From assembly GCA_964480565.1 (NCBI GenBank), contig CAYZSU010000105.1, forward strand, positions 1 to 6,079: 6,079 nucleotides of DNA. Direction: 5' to 3'. The stretch is from CAYZSU01 sp964480565. GTDB taxonomy: Bacteria > UBA10199 > 2-02-FULL-44-16 > JAAZCA01. A program made the translations under genes and the position numbers. Shown here piece after piece: positions 1 through 5,983 of the stretch. Below the pieces are notes generated by a model that saw only the letters and a program-made list of their open reading frames with translations, ran no database searches and had not been told where the DNA came from. Within the stretch, counting starts at the first letter, position 1. The number at the start of each line of letters is the position of its first letter.

Positions 1-56
1 CCATGCGAGTACGTGAGGACCCGCGAGTGTTATGCGTAGGGAAACACAGAAGATGA
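1..56 (+). CDS. Possible 3' end of an upstream gene (partial)
   Basis: The frame starting at base 3 is open from the window edge to a TGA at 54-56 and would end in ...VREDPRVLCVGKHRR. The stretch is visibly richer in G+C than the genes that follow. The other two forward frames close earlier, at 14-16 and 37-39. I do not recognise the peptide and there is too little of it to judge coding potential. It could equally be non-coding. Confidence 0.2.
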   Translation, partial: MRVREDPRVLCVGKHRR

Positions 57-59
57 GTG

Positions 60-109
60 TTTTTTGGGCAAACCCATAATAATTTTAAATGTGTTTGCCC
101 TGAAAAAAA
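60..109. repeat. Large inverted repeat, GGGCAAAC / GTTTGCCC
   Basis: An 8-bp perfect inverted repeat (66-73 and 93-100) flanks a 19-nt AT-rich loop. Outside the arms are a run of six T on the left (60-65) and seven A on the right (103-109), which could extend the stem by A-T pairs after a short mismatch. The T run precedes the hairpin and the A run follows it on both strands, the opposite of an intrinsic terminator. It may be a regulator site, an mRNA-end structure or a small repeat. Confidence 0.55.
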
Positions 110-121
110 TACGTTAATACC

Positions 122-150
122 TTGCGAATCAATAGGGTTTCATTTATCAA
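122..150 (+). promoter_or_regulatory. Weak sigma70-like promoter candidate for the sugar cassette
   Basis: TTGCGA (122-127) and TATCAA (145-150) are separated by 17 nt. Each matches the consensus hexamer at four of six positions. The predicted transcription start would lie about 30-40 nt before the ribosome binding site at 182-188. A short inverted repeat, TTTCAT (138-143) / ATGAAA (158-163), overlaps the -10 region. In such AT-rich sequence a match this loose can arise by chance. Confidence 0.22.
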
Positions 151-197
151 GTGAACGATGAAATGGGCCTGGTGGTCATATAAAGGAGTTTATTGTC

Positions 198-812
198 ATG
201 AGAGATCATTTATTTTCAAATGATGCAGCCAGTGCATTTATCGATCATTATGGTAAATCATTAAATATATTACTGTCACACATTCAAGCGACTACATTAA
301 ATGCAATTGCATTATCATTATTGACTGCTTGGAAAAATAATGCACCTATTTACCTGATTGGCAATGGTGGTAGTGCAAGCATTGCATCCCATTTTGCCAA
401 TGATTTGGCGATAGGGCTTTCTACTCAGACAAAAATTAAGTTAAATGCCTATAGCTTGGTTGATAATCAATCTATAATTACTGCGATTGCCAATGATTAT
501 GGGTATGAACATATTTTTTCCAGGCAATTAATGGATAATTTTGATGAAAATAGTATTTTGATTGCTATCTCTGCCAGTGGTAATTCAGCTAATATTATTA
601 GGGCTGTCAAACAGGCCAAGGCAAGTAATGGACTTGTTATTGCTCTTGTTGGTTTTGATGGCGGTGAGTTATTACCATTGTCTGATATTGCTGTTCATTT
701 TTCTACAGAGCCAGGCGCATATGGTTTGGTTGAAGATGGCTTTGCAATAGTCAATCATTTGCTAGTGTCTTATATAAAAGAAAGTGTGGAAAATGAATTG
801 GAGAGAATGTGA
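198..812 (+). CDS. gmhA: Phosphoheptose isomerase-like SIS-domain protein (GmhA family)
   Basis: Probably isomerises sedoheptulose 7-phosphate to D-glycero-D-manno-heptose 7-phosphate in the cytoplasm, the first step toward nucleotide-activated heptoses. The 204-residue length is close to GmhA. The SIS phosphosugar motifs are clear: GNGGSA at residues 55-60 and SASGNS at 125-130. Aligned by eye to E. coli GmhA as I remember it, His65 matches metal ligand His61 and His187 matches catalytic His180. Asp69 replaces Glu65 and Glu179 replaces Gln172. The Glu179 form (VED...NH) is, as I recall, usual in SIS proteins of surface-polysaccharide clusters, so the substrate might be a related sugar phosphate. 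The start is supported by AAAGGAG at 182-188, 9 nt upstream. It is the first gene of the cassette and overlaps the next by 4 bp. Family assignment is secure; exact substrate is inferred. Confidence 0.85.
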   Translation: MRDHLFSNDAASAFIDHYGKSLNILLSHIQATTLNAIALSLLTAWKNNAPIYLIGNGGSASIASHFANDLAIGLSTQTKIKLNAYSLVDNQSIITAIANDYGYEHIFSRQLMDNFDENSILIAISASGNSANIIRAVKQAKASNGLVIALVGFDGGELLPLSDIAVHFSTEPGAYGLVEDGFAIVNHLLVSYIKESVENELERM

Positions 813-1810
813 TTAAAAAATGCATTGTGACCGGGGGGGCCGGTTTTATTGGCAGTCATTTAGTTGATGCGCTATTGCAAGAAAAATATCATGTTACTGT
901 ATTGGATAATTTACATGTGGGAAGAAAAGAGAATTTATCACATGCATTGTCATTACCTAATTGTGAGTTCTATCAAGTGGATATTCGAGATAAATCTTCA
1001 TTAGAACCCTATATTAAAAATGTGGATTATATATTTCATTTGGCTGCTTTAGCAGATATTGTGCCTTCCATCACAAATCCTGTTGATTATATGGAAACTA
1101 ATGTAACAGGAACTATGAATGTGTTGGAATGTGTGCGGCAATATTGTCCAACTATAAAGAAGGTGGTCTATATTGCATCCTCGTCATGCTATGGTATTTC
1201 CGATATATATCCAACGCCGGAAACAGCACGCATTCAGCCGCAATATCCATATGCACTGTCTAAGTTTTTGGGAGAGCAAACCGTACTTCATTGGCATCAA
1301 GTCTATGGTTTGCCAATAATATCGCTTCGATTATTTAATGTCTATGGTCCACGCGCACGTACTAGCGGATCATATGGTGCTGTATTCGGTGTTTTTTTAG
1401 CTCAAAAATTGGCAGAAAAACCTTTAACAGTGGTTGGGGATGGCGAGCAATTGCGTGATTTTACATATGTTACTGATGTTGTATCAGCTATTCAACATGC
1501 TGCAAAAAGCGCTGTTGTCGGTGATTATTATAATGTGGGCAGTGGCGGGTGTTATAGTATTAATCAACTGGTATCACTTTTAAATACAGACGTGACATAT
1601 ATTCCCAAACGCCCTGGTGAGCCAGACCAAACATTTGCGGATATATCAAAGATAAATACTCATTTGCATTGGCAACCAAAAATATCCTTTGAACAAGGAG
1701 TTCATCAGCTTTTATCGGAGTTGTCGTGTTTTCACGATGCGCCTGTATGGACATCCGATGCAATTGCTTGTGCGACAACAGAGTGGTTTCATTATTTGGG
1801 TGAAAAATGA
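809..1810 (+). CDS. NAD-dependent nucleotide-sugar epimerase/dehydratase (extended SDR)
   Basis: A cytoplasmic enzyme acting on a nucleotide-linked sugar by 4-epimerisation, dehydration or a related NAD-dependent reaction. In its 333 residues I see the Rossmann motif TGGAGFIGSH (8-17), the acidic Asp33 after strand 2 that favours NAD, HLAA (77-80), a Ser-rich catalytic strand (123-126), and the Tyr148-x3-Lys152 dyad in YPYALSK. RLFNVYGPR (174-182) and GDGEQLRDFTYVTDVV (210-225) are typical substrate-binding segments. The pattern resembles UDP-glucose or UDP-GlcNAc 4-epimerase relatives more than HldD, so heptose 6-epimerase activity is not assured. The GTG start overlaps the upstream TGA (809-812). 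GGAG at 800-803 is its ribosome site, and the first Rossmann strand begins at residue 4, so no later start is reasonable. Its position between the isomerase and the kinase/transferase suggests it works on their product. Confidence 0.85.
   Translation: MIKKCIVTGGAGFIGSHLVDALLQEKYHVTVLDNLHVGRKENLSHALSLPNCEFYQVDIRDKSSLEPYIKNVDYIFHLAALADIVPSITNPVDYMETNVTGTMNVLECVRQYCPTIKKVVYIASSSCYGISDIYPTPETARIQPQYPYALSKFLGEQTVLHWHQVYGLPIISLRLFNVYGPRARTSGSYGAVFGVFLAQKLAEKPLTVVGDGEQLRDFTYVTDVVSAIQHAAKSAVVGDYYNVGSGGCYSINQLVSLLNTDVTYIPKRPGEPDQTFADISKINTHLHWQPKISFEQGVHQLLSELSCFHDAPVWTSDAIACATTEWFHYLGEK
830..844 (+). repeat. G7 tract in a GC-rich hairpin near the epimerase start
   Basis: ACCGG (830-834) and CCGGT (840-844) can pair around a five-G loop, and the sequence includes a run of seven G at 833-839. 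It encodes Thr8-Gly-Gly-Ala of the Rossmann loop and sits 21-35 nt after the GTG start. The hairpin is very GC-rich against AT-rich surroundings. It could slow translation initiation or allow slippage, but the protein motif alone (TGGAGF) partly explains the G content. Confidence 0.5.
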
Positions 1811-1821
1811 GTAATTACTCA
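1808..1821. repeat. 14-bp perfect palindrome TGAGTAATTACTCA
   Basis: The sequence equals its own reverse complement over 14 bp. It begins with the epimerase stop codon (1808-1810) and ends just before the ribosome binding site of the next gene (TGAGGA, 1823-1828). Such a site could bind a dimeric regulator or form a small hairpin between the two cistrons. It has no T run, so it is not a terminator. Confidence 0.5.
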
Positions 1822-1837
1822 GTGAGGATAGAAAAAA

Positions 1838-3355
1838 ATGCATATTAAAATACTATCTTTGGATGATCTTGCTAAAAAAATAAAACAGTTTAAATCTGAA
1901 GGGAAAATAGTAGGGCTATCTCACGGTGTATTTGATTTGCTTCATCCTGGTCATATTTTTCATTTTGAATCTGCAAAAAAAATATGTGATGTGCTTATTG
2001 TAACAATTACTCAAGATCAATTTGTTCGAAAAGGTCCTGGCCGGCCGGCATTTAATGAAAAATTGCGCATGCATACATTGGCAAATATAGAAAATATTGA
2101 TTATGTGGGGCTTAGTCAATGGCCCTCTGCAGTGGAATTAATACAAGTATTACAGCCGAATCTGTATATCAAAGGAAGTGATTATAAATGTGCATCAGAT
2201 GATGTTACTGGTAATATTATGCATGAAGTGCAAGCCGTACGAGATGCAGGCGGTGATTTTGCATATACAGATGAAGAGACTTTTAGTTCAAGCACGTTGA
2301 TTAATAATTTTTTTAATAATCACTCCAATCAGGTGAGTGAGTATTTGTCAGAATTTAAAAAGAATCATTGTGCAAGTGATATTATACAGATGTTAAAGGA
2401 TGTAAAATCACTTCGTGTAACTGTTGTTGGTGAAGCTATTTTAGATCGATATGATTATTGTCATGCCATGGGCAAGCCGCCTAAAGATCCAATTATTAGC
2501 GCTAGATATGCATTGCGTGAAGATTTTGCGGGTGGTAGTGTGGCAATTGCTAGGCATTTAGCAAATTTTTGTGATCAAGTAAATCTTGTATCTTATGTGG
2601 GTGAAGGGAATGAATCTGAATTTTTTAACTCTGTTTTGCAGCCCAATATTAATTTTCATCCGATTGTCACGCCTGATCGACCCACTGTTTGTAAACAACG
2701 TTTTTTAGATCCAGAGTTTTTGGGTAAAATGTTTGAAATGCAATATTTGGATGATCACGATTTGCCTGATTTTGTTCAAGATAACATTATTGAAACAATC
2801 AAACAGTTAGCGGAAGAATCAGACATGATTGTTATATCTGATTTTGGTCATGGATTATTTTCGAAACGCATTCAGGATGCACTTTATGATACAAAATGTT
2901 TTTTAGCATTAAACGTACAGAGCAATAGCGCGAATATGGGATATAACCCTGTAACAAAATATAAAAATGCTAATTTTGTATCCATTGATGAGCCTGAACT
3001 TCGATTTGCAGCACATTCTAAATACGATCATATTCATAATATTGCACATGGTGTAAAATCAAAGTTAAATACAAACCATTTACTCGTTAGCCAAGGACCT
3101 GGGGGATGTATTATTTATTCTGATGATCAATCACCTATTCATACGCCAGTATTTAGTCAACGCATTGTGGATCGTACAGGTGCAGGTGATGCATTATTTT
3201 CCATTACATCGCCATGTATGGCCAAAGAATATGATCCGCGAATTATTGGTTTTATTGCCAATTGTGTAGGGGCCATGGCTGTGGAAACTGTATGTAATCG
3301 GGATCCCATTGATCCTATTATATTGTATAAATTCATTACTTATTTATTAAAATAG
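1838..3355 (+). CDS. Bifunctional sugar-phosphate nucleotidyltransferase / PfkB kinase, HldE-like with reversed domain order
   Basis: This 505-residue protein joins the two activities of HldE (RfaE): phosphorylation of heptose 7-phosphate at C1 and nucleotidyl transfer onto heptose 1-phosphate. The cytidylyltransferase-fold domain comes first (about 25-160), with GVFDLLHPGH at 30-39 carrying the HxGH active site, IKGSDY at 111-116 and a serine-rich SSSTLI near 150-155. A polar linker (about 157-190) leads to a ribokinase/PfkB domain (about 192-505). That domain shows GEAILDRY (198-205), AGGS (231-234), SDFGHG (334-339) and the signature DRTGAGDA (445-452), with Asp451 as expected catalytic base. 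Classical HldE has the kinase first. Where E. coli HldE has a DPKG segment, this protein has NVQSNSANMGYNP (359-371), so the sugar may differ. TGAGGA lies 9 nt before the ATG. It ends the cassette, 27 nt after the epimerase. Domain assignment is firm; the exact sugar and nucleotide are unknown. Confidence 0.87.
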   Translation: MHIKILSLDDLAKKIKQFKSEGKIVGLSHGVFDLLHPGHIFHFESAKKICDVLIVTITQDQFVRKGPGRPAFNEKLRMHTLANIENIDYVGLSQWPSAVELIQVLQPNLYIKGSDYKCASDDVTGNIMHEVQAVRDAGGDFAYTDEETFSSSTLINNFFNNHSNQVSEYLSEFKKNHCASDIIQMLKDVKSLRVTVVGEAILDRYDYCHAMGKPPKDPIISARYALREDFAGGSVAIARHLANFCDQVNLVSYVGEGNESEFFNSVLQPNINFHPIVTPDRPTVCKQRFLDPEFLGKMFEMQYLDDHDLPDFVQDNIIETIKQLAEESDMIVISDFGHGLFSKRIQDALYDTKCFLALNVQSNSANMGYNPVTKYKNANFVSIDEPELRFAAHSKYDHIHNIAHGVKSKLNTNHLLVSQGPGGCIIYSDDQSPIHTPVFSQRIVDRTGAGDALFSITSPCMAKEYDPRIIGFIANCVGAMAVETVCNRDPIDPIILYKFITYLLK

Positions 3356-3402
3356 TATTTATAGATATTTTGAAGTAGGTATGGGTGTGATGGATTTTTT
3401 GG

Positions 3403-4251
3403 CTATTTACTTCCCTTAGGAGTAATGGTTACCAGTGCTTTGCCGCTAACCTCCATTTCACCAAGGGGAGTGTCATCGAGCGTTTCGCGATTGATGTGAA
3501 TGGGGGCGCTTGTTTCACTATCAGGATCAACTGTCACGATAATTGATTTAAATGAGGGGTCTGCGCGTTCAAATGCGCGGATGAGCCATTTTTCGGGTTC
3601 GCCTCGTGTATCAAATCTCATGTCAGGTGTTTCAAAATACCGACATTTACTTTCCCATATTTCATTGATGACTTTTTTGAATACCAATCGTAGTTTTTTC
3701 TGTGTATCATTTTCAGGTGTAAATCGAATTTCAAATGGAATAGTGGGTATATTGATATTTAATGTGCATTCACCTGTTTTCCAAGTTGCGAGTGCAGACT
3801 CAACTTCAGCTGTGATGACGGCATTTCCTCTTATGACACCACTTTTCCCGCGCATACTGCCCGACAGAGTCCATGTATATATAATATCAAATTTATTTGG
3901 AATATCTTCAAATGAATAGCTGGCATTGACTGTTCCAGAAATATCAATTGTCCACATGGAGGTTGTATTTGATTTTGTTTTTGGTGGTATGGGGTTCTCA
4001 ATGGGGTCATCCTCAATGTCATCATTCAACTCATCTGGGTTATTTCTGGAATCATCATCATTGTCGGGATTGTTTATGTTATCGATATCATCACTATCTG
4101 CATTTGATATATCATCCTGGGAATTATCTAGGTCAGATAGAATATCATCATCAAGAACATCGTCTAATATGCTATCATCTATTTCCTGAGCAAAAGTAGT
4201 TATTGAAATACATAGGGTGAAAAAAGTAATATAAAAAAATAATCGTTTCAT
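3403..4251 (-). CDS. Exported protein with Asp-rich disordered segment, unknown function
   Basis: I do not recognise this 282-residue protein. It begins with a clear Sec signal peptide: basic MKR, a hydrophobic stretch to about residue 17, and a likely signal peptidase I cut after TFA (residue 21). Cys14 lies inside the hydrophobic core without a good lipobox, so a lipoprotein is unlikely. Residues 25-82 hold 24 aspartates and one basic residue, in DD-x-I/L steps, then a Pro-rich hinge (PIENPIPP, 83-90). The remainder (about 97-282) alternates hydrophobic and polar residues like a beta-rich domain and has two cysteines (162, 203) that could form a disulfide. It is probably periplasmic, surface or secreted. 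The acidic segment might bind Ca2+ or act as a spacer. AAGGTG (plus strand 4259-4264) sits 7 nt before the ATG. It converges on the sugar cassette and diverges from the transporter operon. I see no convincing terminator in the 47-nt convergent gap (3356-3402). Confidence 0.75.
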   Translation of the reverse strand: MKRLFFYITFFTLCISITTFAQEIDDSILDDVLDDDILSDLDNSQDDISNADSDDIDNINNPDNDDDSRNNPDELNDDIEDDPIENPIPPKTKSNTTSMWTIDISGTVNASYSFEDIPNKFDIIYTWTLSGSMRGKSGVIRGNAVITAEVESALATWKTGECTLNINIPTIPFEIRFTPENDTQKKLRLVFKKVINEIWESKCRYFETPDMRFDTRGEPEKWLIRAFERADPSFKSIIVTVDPDSETSAPIHINRETLDDTPLGEMEVSGKALVTITPKGSK

Positions 4252-4354
4252 ATTAATACACCTTATTAATTTAAAATATGATATTTATGGCTTCTTTATT
4301 TGGAATAATATAGTTTATTGAGATAGACAAGATTAATTTTTAATTTTGATTTTC

Positions 4355-4360
4355 TAAAAT
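4355..4360 (+). promoter_or_regulatory. Possible -10 element (TAAAAT) before the transporter operon
   Basis: The 147-bp divergent region 4252-4398 is extremely AT-rich and must hold promoters for both flanking genes. TAAAAT matches TATAAT at five of six positions and would place transcription start near 4367, giving a short leader before the ATG at 4399. The -35 position carries only a poor match (TTAATT, 4333-4338). On the minus strand I found no better than TTGTCT (plus 4325-4330) with badly spaced -10 candidates. This is a suggestion only. Confidence 0.18.
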
Positions 4361-4385
4361 AGATGCCCTGCTGGAATGTGTGAGT

Positions 4386-4398
4386 ATGGGGGGGGATT
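4386..4398 (+). promoter_or_regulatory. Poly-G(8) translation-initiation region of the transporter gene
   Basis: Eight consecutive G (4388-4395) lie 3 nt before the ATG at 4399 and are the only purine-rich sequence that could serve as its ribosome binding site. An ATG at 4386-4388 runs into the tract in another frame. Losing one G would put it in frame and add MGGI to the N-terminus. Another ATG at 4376 would come into frame with one extra G. Length change here would alter spacing to the start or the start itself. Confidence 0.45.
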
Positions 4399-5265
4399 AT
4401 GATATTTGTATGTGCAGCAACATTGCTTTGGTGTCTGGCATTTCCATTATCGCGAATGGCAGTGCTTGATTTATCGCCTATAATGGTTGCAGGAATGCGA
4501 TTTTTAATAGGTGGTTTGTTTATATTGATTGTATGTCGAGACAAACGTTCAATTGTTGAGCTAATACGCAATGAGTATAAATGGATTGTTTTTTTAGGAA
4601 TAATGGAGTTTTTATTAACATATATATTATATTTATATGCATTAACATTTGCACCTGCCAGCCATATTGCGGCATTAACATTGCTTACTCCCATATTTGT
4701 AGTTGTATTACAGATGTGTACTCAAAAGCTTAAAGCAGATCGTTGGCATGTCCTTGCCATGACATTAAGTTTTTTAGCAACAATCATATTATTCGCCAAT
4801 GCATATTATAATAATAGTACATTTCAATATGATTATTTGATGGGGTATATGCTTATTATTGCGGCAAATCTATCATTTGCGATTACGATTGTATTTATTT
4901 ATCAGAATAAGCAATTAGCAAACCCTCGCATGATTGGTATCTCCCAATTATTTGCAGGTGTTTGCCTTATTCCATTTATGGGTAGCATACACCTTGATAA
5001 TATCTTTCATATGCCAGTGCGTGCATTTATTTTAATTCTTTATCTTAGTATTGTTAGTACAGGGCTTGGTTTTTATTTGTGGAATAAAGGTGTTTCACGT
5101 ATTGGTAGTTGTCGCGCTAGCATGATAGGCAATTTAAAAGCACCAGGTGCCGCAATTTTGTCATTTATATTACTTGGCGAGGCAATGCATATGCCATTAC
5201 TAATCAGTATGATATTGTTAATATTTGCAGTTATTATTATAGAAAAACGAAAGTGTAACTTATGA
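4399..5265 (+). CDS. EamA/DMT-family inner-membrane transporter
   Basis: A 288-residue polytopic membrane protein of the drug/metabolite transporter superfamily. Hydrophobic segments support about ten helices in two EamA repeats. Helix 1 starts almost at the initiator (MIFVCAATLLWCLAFPLSR) and the last ends near residue 281 before the basic tail IEKRKCNL. Typical features are the Trp-Pro containing first helix, the ARF/GMRFLIGG-type second helix (31-40), the repeat-end segment APASHIAALTLLTPIF (85-100), and the LGE motif near 259-261 after a conserved proline-glycine stretch. The family exports amino acids, nucleosides or other small metabolites; substrate cannot be read from sequence. The N-terminus is a few residues shorter than most relatives. 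The upstream frame has a TGA at 4381-4383 and no other start between, so ATG 4399 is the only in-frame choice with the present G-tract. The gene overlaps the next by ATGA (5262-5265), implying coupled translation. Confidence 0.85.
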   Translation: MIFVCAATLLWCLAFPLSRMAVLDLSPIMVAGMRFLIGGLFILIVCRDKRSIVELIRNEYKWIVFLGIMEFLLTYILYLYALTFAPASHIAALTLLTPIFVVVLQMCTQKLKADRWHVLAMTLSFLATIILFANAYYNNSTFQYDYLMGYMLIIAANLSFAITIVFIYQNKQLANPRMIGISQLFAGVCLIPFMGSIHLDNIFHMPVRAFILILYLSIVSTGLGFYLWNKGVSRIGSCRASMIGNLKAPGAAILSFILLGEAMHMPLLISMILLIFAVIIIEKRKCNL

Positions 5266-5942
5266 ATACACCCATTTACTGCAATAGCATTGGCATTTCT
5301 ATTCCAAACGAATCAATATATAAGCGCTTAGGAATGCCTGTATCTTCAGAGGGCATATCGATGCCTCCGAATAAATCAATTGATGCAATTATTCGCCGAG
5401 CAATGGCTTGCTGCCAATTGCAAGGGGCATTTGCCCGATTGCCTGTGACACAAAGAACAAAAGAAACTGTATGTATTGGTGATGATTGGTGCATTGAAAG
5501 TGAAAAATTGTCATTTTTTTTGAAAAATTCACATGCGGCAATTCTTTTGGCTGCAACTGCGGGTAATCAGGTAATGGAAATGATTTCTCATCTGACAGAT
5601 AGTGAAAAAATGGGGGATGTAGTTGTATTTGATGCGGTTGGTAGTGAATCAGCAGACTATGCATTACAGCATATTCATAGGCATATCAGTAAACAAGTGC
5701 TCATGCATGGTGAATGTATTACAAGTGCGCGATTTTCACCAGGTTATGGGGATTTATCATTACACGTGCAAAAAGACATACATACAATACTGCAATTAAA
5801 AACTCTTGGAATAGATATTACAGATACCTATATTCTACAGCCGGAAAAAAGTGTTATTGCCATTGCAGGTATTGAATCAATAACAGACACAGCAAATGCG
5901 AGCTTATTACCGGTGCCAGGCACTGATAACAATCGGCAGTAA
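5262..5942 (+). CDS. Stand-alone MetH activation-domain protein (Met_synt_B12-like)
   Basis: This 226-residue protein resembles the C-terminal AdoMet-binding activation domain of cobalamin-dependent methionine synthase. That domain supports reductive methylation of inactive cob(II)alamin using AdoMet and a reductant. The best evidence is RFSPGYGD at 157-164, matching the R-x3-G-Y AdoMet-binding motif, and the conserved end TDTYILQPEKSVIAIAGI (about 187-204). Further matches are an N-terminal ESIYKRLGMP segment (17-26), LLAATAGNQV (95-104) and VVFDAVGSESADYA (120-133). Length fits a free-standing version, as known in organisms with split MetH. No catalytic MetH modules lie in the window. Start ATG 5262 overlaps the transporter stop, and only a weak purine stretch (CGAAAG, about 5248-5253) precedes it, so it is likely translated by coupling. 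The last residues (PVPGTDNNRQ, 217-226) are encoded by the left arm of a palindromic repeat and probably are not part of the ancestral protein. Confidence 0.82.
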   Translation: MNTPIYCNSIGISIPNESIYKRLGMPVSSEGISMPPNKSIDAIIRRAMACCQLQGAFARLPVTQRTKETVCIGDDWCIESEKLSFFLKNSHAAILLAATAGNQVMEMISHLTDSEKMGDVVVFDAVGSESADYALQHIHRHISKQVLMHGECITSARFSPGYGDLSLHVQKDIHTILQLKTLGIDITDTYILQPEKSVIAIAGIESITDTANASLLPVPGTDNNRQ

Positions 5943-5983
5943 GTGTGTAGATATCGGTAATATTGTTTCCGGTGCCAGGCACC
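5910..5983. repeat. REPIN-like element: two GTGCC-A-GGCAC palindromes in symmetric inverted arrangement
   Basis: GTGCCAGGCAC occurs at 5913-5923 and 5972-5982, each an 11-bp palindrome around a central A; the right copy extends to 13 bp (GGTGCCAGGCACC). Exactly 4 nt inside each copy lie AACAAT (5928-5933) and its inverse ATTGTT (5962-5967), leaving a 28-nt centre. The whole 70-bp unit is therefore a symmetric nested inverted repeat able to fold into one long hairpin. The layout resembles REPIN elements, which RAYT transposases mobilise. No such transposase gene is in the window. The left arm encodes the C-terminus of the upstream gene; the element may also act in transcript ending or protection. 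Confidence 0.7.

Noticed and set aside
3301..3315. GGATC-ccatt-GATCC hairpin near the end of the kinase/transferase gene
   Set aside because: Only 5-bp arms, inside coding sequence, with no T run after it, so not a terminator.
3349..3371. AAAATA/TATTTT hairpin after the kinase/transferase stop
   Set aside because: Pure A-T stem in AT-rich sequence; too weak to call a terminator.
3500..3919. 139-residue plus-strand open frame
   Set aside because: It lies entirely antisense to the exported-protein gene, which has a signal peptide, ribosome site and full-length frame; no recognisable family in the antisense peptide.
3926..4199. Ser/His-rich plus-strand frames of about 85 residues
   Set aside because: Their composition is the reverse complement of the low-complexity Asp codons of the exported protein.
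4296..4694. 132-residue minus-strand open frame
   Set aside because: It overlaps the well-supported transporter gene and its intergenic region and shows no family features.
5514..5521. Run of eight T in the MetH activation-domain gene
   Set aside because: Encodes Phe-Phe-Leu in AT-rich DNA where such runs are expected; no other sign of slippage or frameshift.
5276..5664. Minus-strand frames within the MetH activation-domain gene
   Set aside because: They are antisense to clearly conserved AdoMet-domain motifs and have no start context.
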